Positions 45,694 through 53,532 of a stretch of 64,000 bases of DNA are shown piece by piece. The stretch comes from Alphaproteobacteria bacterium (GTDB lineage: Bacteria; Pseudomonadota; Alphaproteobacteria; JANQMY01). Positions within the stretch are counted from its first letter, which is position 1. Every line of letters begins with the position of its first letter. Made by a program: the position numbers and the translations under genes. The notes under the pieces were generated by a model. It worked only from the letters and a program-made list of their open reading frames with translations. It ran no database searches and was not told the DNA's origin. Location of the stretch: contig JANQPL010000002.1 in NCBI GenBank assembly GCA_028289425.1, positions 62,001 to 126,000 of the forward strand, read 5' to 3'.

Positions 45694-46874
45694 AAAGTTG
45701 CCTCGCTTCCCAACACCACGGTGGACATGGCGGACAAGACGCCGCCGGAGCCATGGGCCACGGCAATGTCAACGCCGTCAACTTGCCGGTCCTCCGCATC
45801 GCCCCGGATTTGTTTGGTGGCTTCCACCAGCAGGAACATGCCGTACATGCCCGGGTGGCAATACGACAGGCCGCCGCCGTTTGTGTTGGTGGGCAGGGCG
45901 CCGCCGGGGCCGAGCTTGCCGTCTTCCACAAAGGCGCCCCCTTCACCTTTCTTGCAGAAGCCAAGATCCTCCAGCGACAACAGCACGGTGATGGTGAAAC
46001 TGTCATAGGACATGAGCAGATCCACGTCAGACGGTTTGATGCCCGCGCGCTCAAAGGCGGCCGGGCCGGACAGCACACCCGGCGTGACGGTGAGGTCCGG
46101 CATGCCCGTAATGTTCATGTGGGTGGCGCCGGTGCCCGCGCCCAAGCAATAGACGGGTGGTTTCTTGAGATCCTTCGCGCGTTCCGCCGTGGTGACCACA
46201 ATGGCGCCCGCGCCATCCACCACCAGGCAACAGTCCAGCTTGTGCAGGGGCGAGCACATCATTTGCGACGAGATCACATCGTCCACGGTGATGGGATCGC
46301 GATGGCGGGCGCGCGGGTTCTTACCCGCCCACGCCCGTGTGGAGACGGCGATTTGCGCGAGCTGCTCCGACGTGGTGCCGATTTCGGCCATGTGGCGGCT
46401 GGCGGCCAGGGCGTAAGAGCCAATGGGAAGGGCGACGCCGTAAGGCATCTCGAATTCGCGCACCGGGTTGGGGCGAAACGGGTCGCCCCCACCGCCGCGG
46501 CCGAACCGTCCGCCTGCGGAGCGTGGCGTAGCGGCATAAACGCTCACCGCCACCTCGCAATGGCCGTGGGCGACGGCGTTCATGGCGTGCTCCACATGGA
46601 TCTCATAGGAACTGCCGCCGGTCATGCTGCTGTCGATATAAGTGGGTTCGATCCCCAGATAGGCCGCCGTCTCCAGCGCCGCCATCTGGCTGCCGCCGGC
46701 GACCAGAAGCCCGTCCACGTCGGAGAGGCTGAGGCCCGCATCGTCCAGCGCTTCGCGAATGGCCTGCATTTCCAGTTCGCGGCAGGATTTGTCGAGCTGC
46801 CCGGTGGGCGAGACGATATCCGCCGCGCCGACAATGGCGGCCTTGCCTCTTATGTTTTCTGCATTGGCACCCAT
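45690..46874 (-). CDS. thiolase-like protein (lipid-transfer/SCPx-type) lacking the nucleophilic Cys
   Basis: This 394-aa thiolase-fold protein belongs to the lipid-transfer (Ltp/SCPx) branch. Where thiolases have the acylated Cys, this has DSSMTGGSSYEIHVEHA (residues 81-97) with no cysteine. The C-terminal catalytic region reads VAHGSGGVLSAMSTVVLG rather than CxGGG. This pattern, with a DUF35 partner, resembles the Ltp2-type retro-aldolases that cleave steroid side-chain acyl-CoA, not classical thiolases. I infer acyl-CoA aldol cleavage or condensation; the substrate is unknown. It lies downstream of the P450 gene. Confidence 0.88.
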   Translation of the reverse strand: MGANAENIRGKAAIVGAADIVSPTGQLDKSCRELEMQAIREALDDAGLSLSDVDGLLVAGGSQMAALETAAYLGIEPTYIDSSMTGGSSYEIHVEHAMNAVAHGHCEVAVSVYAATPRSAGGRFGRGGGGDPFRPNPVREFEMPYGVALPIGSYALAASRHMAEIGTTSEQLAQIAVSTRAWAGKNPRARHRDPITVDDVISSQMMCSPLHKLDCCLVVDGAGAIVVTTAERAKDLKKPPVYCLGAGTGATHMNITGMPDLTVTPGVLSGPAAFERAGIKPSDVDLLMSYDSFTITVLLSLEDLGFCKKGEGGAFVEDGKLGPGGALPTNTNGGGLSYCHPGMYGMFLLVEATKQIRGDAEDRQVDGVDIAVAHGSGGVLSAMSTVVLGSEATL

Positions 46875-46941
46875 GGCGTCCCCTGTGATGTCGTATTCAG
46901 GAGACTAGCACGTGCACGCCGCCGTCCGGCAAGGGCGGTCG

Positions 46942-48213
46942 TCAGTTCCTCTTGGGGATCTCCACCATCATGCGTTCATAGCCCTTCACGAAGGTGGAAT
47001 AGTTGCGCTTGGGCTCTGACTTCAGGATCACCTCCGGGAAGCGCTTGAGGATCTCTTCCCAAATCACTTTGAGCTGCAGCTCCGCCAATCGGTTGCCGAC
47101 ACAACGGTGAATACCGAAACCGAAGGACACGTGGTGGCGCGGGCGTTCCCGGTCGATGATGTAATCGTTGGGCCGGTCGATCACCTCTTCGTCCCGATTG
47201 CCGGAGACATACCACATGACCACCTTGTCTTCCTTGCGGATGAGTTTGCCGTGAAACTCGATGTCTTGCGTGGCGCGCCGCGCCATATAGGCAAGGGGCG
47301 TCTGCCAGCGAATGGTTTCCGACACCATGGACGGGATCAGCTCCGGGTTTTTGCGCAGCTTGTCATACTGATCCGGGTTCTGATTAAGCGCCAGAATGGA
47401 GCCGCTGATGGTATTGCGCGTGGTGTCGTTGCCGCCCACCGTCAACAGCACCACATTTCCCAAATATTCGCCCCGATCCATGTTTCGCGTGGCATCCCCA
47501 TGGGCAAGCATGGAGATCAAATCGCCTGTGGGGTCGGCATTGACTCGCTTGTTCCACAGATCGATGAAATACGCGCCGTATTCCATAAAGATTTTTTGCT
47601 TTTCTTCTTCGGACTCAACAAGGCCTTGACCGGGCACGGCCGTTACCACGTCCGACCAGAACAGCAATTTGCGCCGGTCCTCTTGAGGCATACCGAACAG
47701 GGTGGCGAGCGTCATGCCGGTAAGTTCCTTGGAGACCAAATCCACCCAGTCAAACTCCTCGCCGATGGGCAGGCCGTCCAGGATGCCCGCTGCCCGTTCC
47801 CGAATGAGGGGTTCCAGACGCGCCAGATTGGTGGGCGAAACGGCGGGCGTCACCGTCAAACGCTGCTCGTCATGCTTGGGCGGGTCCATGGCGATGAACA
47901 TGCCGCCCGTGCGCATATCATCTTCCGGCGGCGTGAAGTCCTTCGGTACCAGCGTAATGCGCGGTTCCGACGAAAAGACTTTGTGGTTGGTGTCCACTTC
48001 CACAATGTCGTTGAACTTGGTGATGTTCCAGTAGGGCCCATAATCGCTGTCGGGCGTGTAATGCACCGGCGATTCTTTACGGAGCCGCTCGAAATAAGGC
48101 CACATGATATTCTGCTGGAACAGTTCCGGCTGGGCCGGATTGAGGGTTTCAAGCGGTTCGGCATAGGCAGCCGCCCGGGCGTCCTGTTCGAATTTGGTCG
48201 GGGCGATGTTCAT
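46942..48213 (-). CDS. cytochrome P450, CYP153-type
   Basis: This 423-aa soluble P450 starts at ATG 48213. It has the I-helix GGNDTT (260-265), ExxR as ETIR (299-302) and the haem loop FGFGIHRCVG (364-373) with axial ligand Cys371. TVGGNDTTRNTISG, KVVMWYVSGNRD and the ending FVKGYERM match the CYP153 family, which hydroxylates medium-chain n-alkanes and other hydrophobic substrates at the terminal carbon. CYP153 needs ferredoxin and ferredoxin reductase; neither is adjacent. The gene is divergent from an SDR-type gene and upstream of the thiolase-like/DUF35 pair. Confidence 0.93.
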   Translation of the reverse strand: MNIAPTKFEQDARAAAYAEPLETLNPAQPELFQQNIMWPYFERLRKESPVHYTPDSDYGPYWNITKFNDIVEVDTNHKVFSSEPRITLVPKDFTPPEDDMRTGGMFIAMDPPKHDEQRLTVTPAVSPTNLARLEPLIRERAAGILDGLPIGEEFDWVDLVSKELTGMTLATLFGMPQEDRRKLLFWSDVVTAVPGQGLVESEEEKQKIFMEYGAYFIDLWNKRVNADPTGDLISMLAHGDATRNMDRGEYLGNVVLLTVGGNDTTRNTISGSILALNQNPDQYDKLRKNPELIPSMVSETIRWQTPLAYMARRATQDIEFHGKLIRKEDKVVMWYVSGNRDEEVIDRPNDYIIDRERPRHHVSFGFGIHRCVGNRLAELQLKVIWEEILKRFPEVILKSEPKRNYSTFVKGYERMMVEIPKRN

Positions 48214-48388
48214 GCGGGGCCCTTTCGTTTGGTTCTTTTGCCCCATCAAACACATTCGAAAGGTATTCCGCAATGAGGCAAATCAAGCAGGGCGTGTGCG
48301 ATTTTCCGCCTGTTCAACGTCACGCTGGCTGCTTCCCCCAAGCGGCCGATTTTGCTTTGATATAGAACTGGTTAGGGGACAAAGCTGC

Positions 48389-49357
48389 ATGAAAATCTTT
48401 ATCACCGGTGCATCTGGATTTATCGGAGGCGCAATCGCGTCAGACCTTAAAAGTAGGGGGCACGAGGTTGTCGCCCTCTCCCGGTCGGAGGGGTCCGATG
48501 CCAAGATTGCCGCGCTTGGCGCAACTCCAGTCCGCGGCGATTTGGGAGCCGTAGAGCCGGCCGCCTTGCAAGGCTGTGACGTGGTGGTCCACTGCGCGGC
48601 CTATGTGGGGGATTGGGGCAGCTTGAACGATTTTTGGTCCGCCAATGTGGATGGCACGGCCCAATTGCTCGACGTTGCCAAACAAGCGGGCGCTGAACGC
48701 TTCATCCATATGGGGACGGAAGCGGCCTTGTTTCGCGGCCAACACATGCGCAACATCGACGAGACGACACCCTATCCCCGTTCCACACCGTTCTACTATT
48801 CGCGCACCAAGGCGGAGGCTGAAAAGCGCGTGCTGGCGGCCAACGATCCGTCGTCGGACTTTGCGGCCATCTCGCTCCGCCCGCGGCTGGTGTGGGGGCC
48901 CGGCGACCAAACTGTCTTGCCGGCGGCCATCGAGATGATCGAAAAAGGGGCGTTTGCCTGGATCGGCGGCGGCAAGGCGCGCACCTCAACCACCCATGTG
49001 CACAACCTTTGCCATGCTGTCGATTTGCTGCTGAGCAAAGGGGAGGGCGGCGAGGCCTATTTCGTCACCGACGATGAAATTGTGACCATTCGCGATTTCA
49101 TGACGCGCCTGGTGGCAACCCGCGGCGTTGACGTGCCTGATCGCTCCGTCCCCGGATTTGTGCTGCGCGGGGCGGCCTTCGCTTTAGAGAAGATCTGGCG
49201 CGCATTGAGGCTTCGGTCCGCACCGCCGGTCACCCGCTTTGCCATCGCCATTATGTCCCGCGACTGCACGATCATTATCGACAAAGCCAAACGGGAGCTG
49301 GGCTATCGGCCAGTGATCAGCGTGGATGAAGGCTTGGAGGCTTTGACCGAGCTTTGA
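48389..49357 (+). CDS. NAD-dependent epimerase/dehydratase or 3-beta-hydroxysteroid dehydrogenase-like SDR
   Basis: This 322-aa extended SDR from ATG 48389 has the Rossmann motif TGASGFIGGAIA, an active-site Tyr-x-x-x-Lys (YSRTK within FYYSRTKAEAEK) and the structural VHCAAYVGDWG. The general shape, including RPRLVWGPGDQTVLP and the C-terminal GYRPVISVDEGL, is that of the 3-beta-HSD/NSDHL-like group acting on sterols or other lipids. The frame is open for another 65 codons upstream, into the P450 promoter region, which I exclude. Its neighbours suggest lipid or hydrocarbon substrates. Confidence 0.88.
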   Translation: MKIFITGASGFIGGAIASDLKSRGHEVVALSRSEGSDAKIAALGATPVRGDLGAVEPAALQGCDVVVHCAAYVGDWGSLNDFWSANVDGTAQLLDVAKQAGAERFIHMGTEAALFRGQHMRNIDETTPYPRSTPFYYSRTKAEAEKRVLAANDPSSDFAAISLRPRLVWGPGDQTVLPAAIEMIEKGAFAWIGGGKARTSTTHVHNLCHAVDLLLSKGEGGEAYFVTDDEIVTIRDFMTRLVATRGVDVPDRSVPGFVLRGAAFALEKIWRALRLRSAPPVTRFAIAIMSRDCTIIIDKAKRELGYRPVISVDEGLEALTEL

Positions 49358-49363
49358 GTATGC

Positions 49364-50407
49364 TCAACCGGTCAACAAAGATCCGGCCACGTACCACAGA
49401 ATGAACCACAAACCGATGGTGATGCCTGCGTATTTGGTGAGGCGCTCAAGACGGTCGCTTGTGATTAGGTGATAGGACCGATAACCGGACGCCTTTTCAA
49501 CGAGATCGAACCGCCAATCACTTACACGATCGTCAAATCGATTTGACGCATACAGGAAGGGAATCGCCAGCAGGCGCGATACCAGATACCCCACAATCAA
49601 AACAATCAAAACAAAGAGGAAGAAGATCGGCGAAAGGAAATCAGGCCCACCTCCGCCAGGGCCAACGCCTGCGGCGGCGGCAGGGTAACCCGCATTGACC
49701 ACTGCTTGATACAGCGGTCCATCCGGGTCGAGTAGGTGGTCGATCACATCGAACACGCCATCGGGAACCGCGATACCGAGGAACGACAGGGCAAATTGCA
49801 GGGTCAGTGCGACCAATAAACTAAAGCTCACATGCCAGACCAAAAGCGAAAACCGCGCAAGGGCAGCGGGAAACCCTTCTTCGGTGACAAGTATTCGAAA
49901 GTTCCAGTTGCTGATGCCAACGATCCAGCGATACCCGCCAACAAATAGGCCTATCCACAAGCCGAGCGCCAAGTACCACGGCGTTCCGAAGAACACGGCG
50001 TTCGCTAATGAGTAGTCAGCTTCGAGTAGTCCGAGCAAGACTGGCGGGACCATAAGCATCGCATGCCACAAGCTCTGAACAATCGGCTCGCCGTATAGCG
50101 CGAGGAAGCCGGTGATATGCTGATAGCCCCATACCAATACGGACCAGACAAACTCGAGCGCTAAGAGGAGTAGCCCCACCGCAAACAGCACAATCCAATA
50201 AATCAGAATAAAGAGGGATGAGATCGCCCAAAAAATACCTGATGCGAAGGCACCCGGGATCCCCATAAAATTTGTAAAAATGCCATAAAAGAAGAAGGGG
50301 ATGAAAATGAAGGAACCCACGGTGAGGGCAAAAATGGCAAGCCCCTCCGCAGCCGTCGTGTAGCCACCATAACTGTCTGAACTACTCGGAGTGGTGATAA
50401 CTGTCAT
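49364..50407 (-). CDS. unrecognised polytopic membrane protein
   Basis: I do not recognise this 347-aa protein (from ATG 50407). It has about seven hydrophobic spans, including IFALTVGSFIFIPFFF, FILIYWIVLFAVGLLLLALEF and FFLFVLIVLIVGYLVSRLLAI, and a Pro/Gly-rich loop (YPAAAAGVGPGGGGPDF). The C-terminal part is basic between the last two spans. Nothing suggests a transporter family. It is tail-to-tail with the SDR gene (6 nt apart) and divergent from the hydrolase gene, so it is monocistronic. Confidence 0.75.
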   Translation of the reverse strand: MTVITTPSSSDSYGGYTTAAEGLAIFALTVGSFIFIPFFFYGIFTNFMGIPGAFASGIFWAISSLFILIYWIVLFAVGLLLLALEFVWSVLVWGYQHITGFLALYGEPIVQSLWHAMLMVPPVLLGLLEADYSLANAVFFGTPWYLALGLWIGLFVGGYRWIVGISNWNFRILVTEEGFPAALARFSLLVWHVSFSLLVALTLQFALSFLGIAVPDGVFDVIDHLLDPDGPLYQAVVNAGYPAAAAGVGPGGGGPDFLSPIFFLFVLIVLIVGYLVSRLLAIPFLYASNRFDDRVSDWRFDLVEKASGYRSYHLITSDRLERLTKYAGITIGLWFILWYVAGSLLTG

Positions 50408-50711
50408 TATCAGCTCCAAACGCCCCAGGCCTCGTCAACACCCTATCACTTTGTTCTCTGACCGGACGAGGATTCGATTAACTCTCGCAGATTTCCGCCA
50501 ATTATGAGTGATCATCGGTGAGTTTGTGAAGGTGGTCTGTATCGGTGATCACAAAAATCGCCAGCGCATGCCGCTTAAAACCACGATTCGCAGTCATAAT
50601 CGGGTGTTTTGAGCAAGTCCCCCAATCACGGGTCGTTAAATGCCTGCCCAGCTGTGATCTCCTCATGAGTCACGAGCGTAGAAAAAGCACGCACGCAAAG
50701 GGGATTGATAG
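50408..50711. other. divergent intergenic region
   Basis: These 304 nt separate the polytopic membrane protein gene from the hydrolase gene. No gene or strong hairpin is seen. Two TGATCA-containing stretches (near 50508-50514 and 50546-50552) form a weak inverted pair about 32 nt apart. Promoters in both directions must lie here but I cannot place them with confidence. Confidence 0.4.
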
Positions 50712-51437
50712 ATGAGCGCAACAGTGCCGGCTTACGTGGAACGGCCAAGTCCGTTGGCGACGATTTGGGAAGCCAGGACGCCGCTGGAAGCGTTTAAGTT
50801 CCTCTACCGTTTTCCTAGCCTTCTCAGCGCGCCGAAAGGCGATGGCCGCCCCATCGCCTTGGCACCGGGCTATCTGGCGGGCGAATTGTCGATGGAACCT
50901 CTGGCGTTTTTCCTGCGCACCCTGGGGTACAAGGTCTATCCCTGGGGCTTGGGCAGCAACAATGGCGATGTGGAAGACGATATCGACCGGTTTGGCGAGC
51001 GGATCGTCGACCTTCATGAAGAGGTTGAGGGGGAACCCATTACCCTTATCGGCTGGAGCCTGGGCGGGGTGATCGCCCGCGAAGTGGCCCGGTTGCAGGA
51101 ACCTTGCGTTCGGGAAGTGATCACCCTTGGGACGCCCGTGGTTGGCGGGCCGAAATACACAACGATTGGCGGTTTCTATGCCGCGCTCAAACGGGTCAAC
51201 CTGGATGAGCTTGAGGTGGAGGTGCATGAGCGCAATGCCATGGGCCTCAGGCAGCCGGTCACGTCGATTTACAGTAAGTCCGATGGTGTGGTTGCGTGGC
51301 AAGCGTCCGTCGATGTGTACAATGCGCACGCCCGTAACATTCCCGTGTCCAGTACCCATTTCGGCATCGGCGTCAGCCCGGTGGTATGGCGGCTGATCGC
51401 CGATATTCTTGCAGGCGAGGGGAAGTACGCATCTTAA
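50712..51437 (+). CDS. alpha/beta-hydrolase, lipase/esterase-like
   Basis: This 241-aa alpha/beta-hydrolase has the nucleophile elbow GWSLGG and a following VIAREVARLQ helix. The conserved TLGTPVVGGPKYTT after the next strand is seen in triacylglycerol-lipase-like proteins. The Asp (SKSDGVVAW) and final His (STHFGIGVSP) complete the triad. There is no signal peptide, so it is cytosolic; the substrate is unknown. Its stop overlaps the convergent DUF2141 stop by 4 nt. Confidence 0.87.
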   Translation: MSATVPAYVERPSPLATIWEARTPLEAFKFLYRFPSLLSAPKGDGRPIALAPGYLAGELSMEPLAFFLRTLGYKVYPWGLGSNNGDVEDDIDRFGERIVDLHEEVEGEPITLIGWSLGGVIAREVARLQEPCVREVITLGTPVVGGPKYTTIGGFYAALKRVNLDELEVEVHERNAMGLRQPVTSIYSKSDGVVAWQASVDVYNAHARNIPVSSTHFGIGVSPVVWRLIADILAGEGKYAS

Positions 51438-51913
51438 CTGTCCAGATAGAAGACGCGTATGGTGACCGTACCGAGGGTGACGGCGGCTTTTTGAAAGTCC
51501 GGTTCGTCCAGAGGACCTGAAGCGCCGGAAATGCCGTACCCTTCGAGCGGATAGCCATCCACCATGTTGAAATCGTAATCGCCGTTCTCATCGTGGAAGA
51601 GTGAGACGGCGTAGGGTCCCTCTGTCAGGTTCGCGAAATCGATTTCTAATGTTCCTTGTGCGGCATTAACTTCCTGATACGCGACGGCTTTGTTCACATC
51701 GTCGGACTGAAAGGCCGCTGCGTCGTCGAAGACCAGCACAATGATCTTGCCCTTATCGTTGCGGATGTCGGTGACCTGCAGGGTCAGGCCTGCCGATACG
51801 TTGGTGTTTTCTGCCGCCGCGTGGGAACTCAGCGTACTGGCCGCCCAGGCGCCCGCTGCCAAAATGAAGAAAGAAACCGTAAGGCTCACAAAAAGACGGA
51901 TTGTCGAAAGCAT
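51434..51913 (-). CDS. secreted DUF2141 protein
   Basis: This 159-aa exported protein has a signal peptide (residues 1-24, ends AWA|A) and a single DUF2141 beta-sandwich domain: LTLQVTDIRNDKGKIIVLVFDDA, split over two strands, then NLTEGPYAVSLFHDENGDYDFNMVDGYPLEGYG, each part shown with the typical FHDENGD and PLEGYG motifs. Acidic loops suggest calcium binding. Function is unknown. It probably follows the sterol-desaturase-type gene in one leftward transcript (26 nt gap). Confidence 0.87.
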   Translation of the reverse strand: MLSTIRLFVSLTVSFFILAAGAWAASTLSSHAAAENTNVSAGLTLQVTDIRNDKGKIIVLVFDDAAAFQSDDVNKAVAYQEVNAAQGTLEIDFANLTEGPYAVSLFHDENGDYDFNMVDGYPLEGYGISGASGPLDEPDFQKAAVTLGTVTIRVFYLDS

Positions 51914-51939
51914 GGTGTGTCATTCCTTTGTTGGGCCGA

Positions 51940-52845
51940 CTATTCGGCGGGCGCAAAACGTTGACGTGTCCCGCGCTCGGGTGGCTCCCATTCAGGGGGG
52001 CCAAGAATGGCGCGCAGTTTGCTGAACAAGCCGGGTGCGTGAGCCACTTTCGCGCCAAGCCTTGTGAATCCGTGGAACCAAATCACCACGGGGTTAACCG
52101 AGTTGATCGGCCTCACCAGTCCATAAACGACAGGTTCTTCTTCTTTGGCGAAAGTACCGAACATGCGGTCCCAAATGATGAACACGCCGCCATAGTTCTT
52201 ATCCAGGTATTGCGCGTTCGAGCCGTGATGAACCCGGTGATGCGACGGCGTGTTGAAAAAGAATTCGAAGGGTCGCGGAAGTTTACCGATCACCTCCGTA
52301 TGCAGAATGGTTTGATAGGTCTGCACCATGATTTCGGCGAAGAGCACGACCAAGGGGTCGAAACCCGCCACGATCAACGGCGCATGAAAAAAGATGGGCC
52401 ACACACCGTCCATGGGCCCGAAGCGGTTGGCCACCGAGATGTTGAAGTGGGGGGATGAATGGTGAACCGTGTGGGTTGCCCAGGCCACATTCACTCGGTG
52501 CGTAAAGCGGTGTTCCCAATAATAGGCAAGGTCTGCCAGGACAATACAGATGGCGACGGTGGCCAGGTTCGTTTCGATGTCAAAAAGAGCAAACTGCTGA
52601 AAATAGAAATAGGCGGCCAGATAGAACACGCCCAAAACGATGTAGTTCAAAACGATGAATCCGGCGAAGGTTATGTAGTTGCTGATCGTATCGCCCAGCA
52701 GCGACCAATTGAGCCGCTTCTGGACGGCGTAACGGACCAACTCGACCCCCAGAAAGGCGAACGAGAGCACGAAAACCCAATCGTTCACCCAGGTTTCAAA
52801 GTCTGTCAGTTGAGGCAGTGGTATCGGTGTAAGGAGAAAGTCCAT
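51940..52845 (-). CDS. sterol desaturase/fatty acid hydroxylase superfamily protein
   Basis: This 301-aa membrane di-iron enzyme has three or four N-terminal membrane spans and the histidine clusters HRFTHRVNVAWATHTVHH and HHRVHHGSN, which match the HxxxH, HxxHH, HxxHH scheme of the family. The reaction is likely O2-dependent hydroxylation or desaturation of a lipid. It is divergent from a TetR gene, with a symmetric operator between them (52873-52934), so the TetR protein very likely controls it. Confidence 0.9.
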   Translation of the reverse strand: MDFLLTPIPLPQLTDFETWVNDWVFVLSFAFLGVELVRYAVQKRLNWSLLGDTISNYITFAGFIVLNYIVLGVFYLAAYFYFQQFALFDIETNLATVAICIVLADLAYYWEHRFTHRVNVAWATHTVHHSSPHFNISVANRFGPMDGVWPIFFHAPLIVAGFDPLVVLFAEIMVQTYQTILHTEVIGKLPRPFEFFFNTPSHHRVHHGSNAQYLDKNYGGVFIIWDRMFGTFAKEEEPVVYGLVRPINSVNPVVIWFHGFTRLGAKVAHAPGLFSKLRAILGPPEWEPPERGTRQRFAPAE

Positions 52846-52872
52846 GAGACGCGCTCTCTGCCGAGGAGGGAT

Positions 52873-52934
52873 AAATTATCAGCCTTGACAAAATACATAA
52901 GCGGAATAGAATAGATTGTCAAGATTGATAATTT
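52873..52934. promoter_or_regulatory. divergent promoters with a 19-bp inverted operator
   Basis: Arms at 52873-52891 and 52916-52934 match at 17 of 19 positions in inverted orientation. Each arm holds a TTGACA -35 box (plus strand 52885-52890; minus strand at 52922-52917). The plus-strand -10 is TAGAAT at 52907-52912 (16-nt spacing), leading to the TetR gene. The minus-strand promoter leads to the sterol-desaturase gene with a weaker TATGTA-type -10. Binding of the TetR protein to either arm would cover a -35 box. Confidence 0.75.
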
Positions 52935-52947
52935 AGGAATTTCCCAC

Positions 52948-53529
52948 GTGCCCCGTCCCAGCGTGAAAGATCAACGGTCGGCTCAGATCCTGGACGCCTT
53001 CGAAATCTGCGTGGCGCGCTATGGCGTGGAAGGGGCGACGCTTGAGCGCATCGCCGAAGAAGCGGGGCTGGCCCGCGCCCTTATTCGGCACAATGTGGGC
53101 AACAAGGATGACCTGTTGGACGCCCTCACCAAACGCTTTTTTGAGCGCTCCGACCAATCCATGAAAAAGCTCATCGACATGCTGCCAACGAAAGACCGCA
53201 GTGAAACCATGGTGGATTGGCTGATGGAACCGGGGGCAGGCGATGCGCAATCGGTGCTGGTATCCGAAGCGTTGATTGCGGCGGGGGCAAACGATCCGAC
53301 GCTCGCGCGGCGCATGCGCAAATGGACCCGCGATTTCATCGAGGATATTGCAAGCGTGCTGCGCGAGGATTATCCGAAGGCGGACGAACAGTCTATAAGC
53401 GCCGTTGCCGCCGGTATTACGGGCATTTATTTCAATGTGGAATCGACAACGCCTTTGGGGCCCATGAGCGATGTGATCGAAGCATCGCGGTTGGCGGCTC
53501 ATCGTTTGCTTCAGTCGTTGGAGGTGTAA
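52948..53529 (+). CDS. TetR/AcrR family transcriptional regulator
   Basis: This 193-aa regulator starts at GTG 52948, directly after the operator. The N-terminal helix-turn-helix reads GATLERIAEEAGLARALIRHNVGNKDDLLDAL (about residues 28-58, shown here in pieces of the TetR pattern). The rest is the helical ligand-binding and dimer domain. It sits 3 nt before the Rieske oxygenase gene, so it is cotranscribed with it and likely autoregulated. Confidence 0.92.
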   Translation: MPRPSVKDQRSAQILDAFEICVARYGVEGATLERIAEEAGLARALIRHNVGNKDDLLDALTKRFFERSDQSMKKLIDMLPTKDRSETMVDWLMEPGAGDAQSVLVSEALIAAGANDPTLARRMRKWTRDFIEDIASVLREDYPKADEQSISAVAAGITGIYFNVESTTPLGPMSDVIEASRLAAHRLLQSLEV

Positions 53530-53532
53530 GGG

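Noticed and set aside
45753-47048. Plus-strand ORF of 431 aa opposite the thiolase-like gene
   Set aside because: A long shadow frame caused by high G+C codon use; the minus strand carries a complete thiolase-fold protein.
47107-48276. Plus-strand ORF of 389 aa opposite the P450 gene
   Set aside because: A shadow frame; CYP153 motifs are intact on the minus strand.
50500-50560. TGATCA inverted pair as an operator
   Set aside because: Arms are short, widely spaced and not placed at a recognisable promoter; likely chance.
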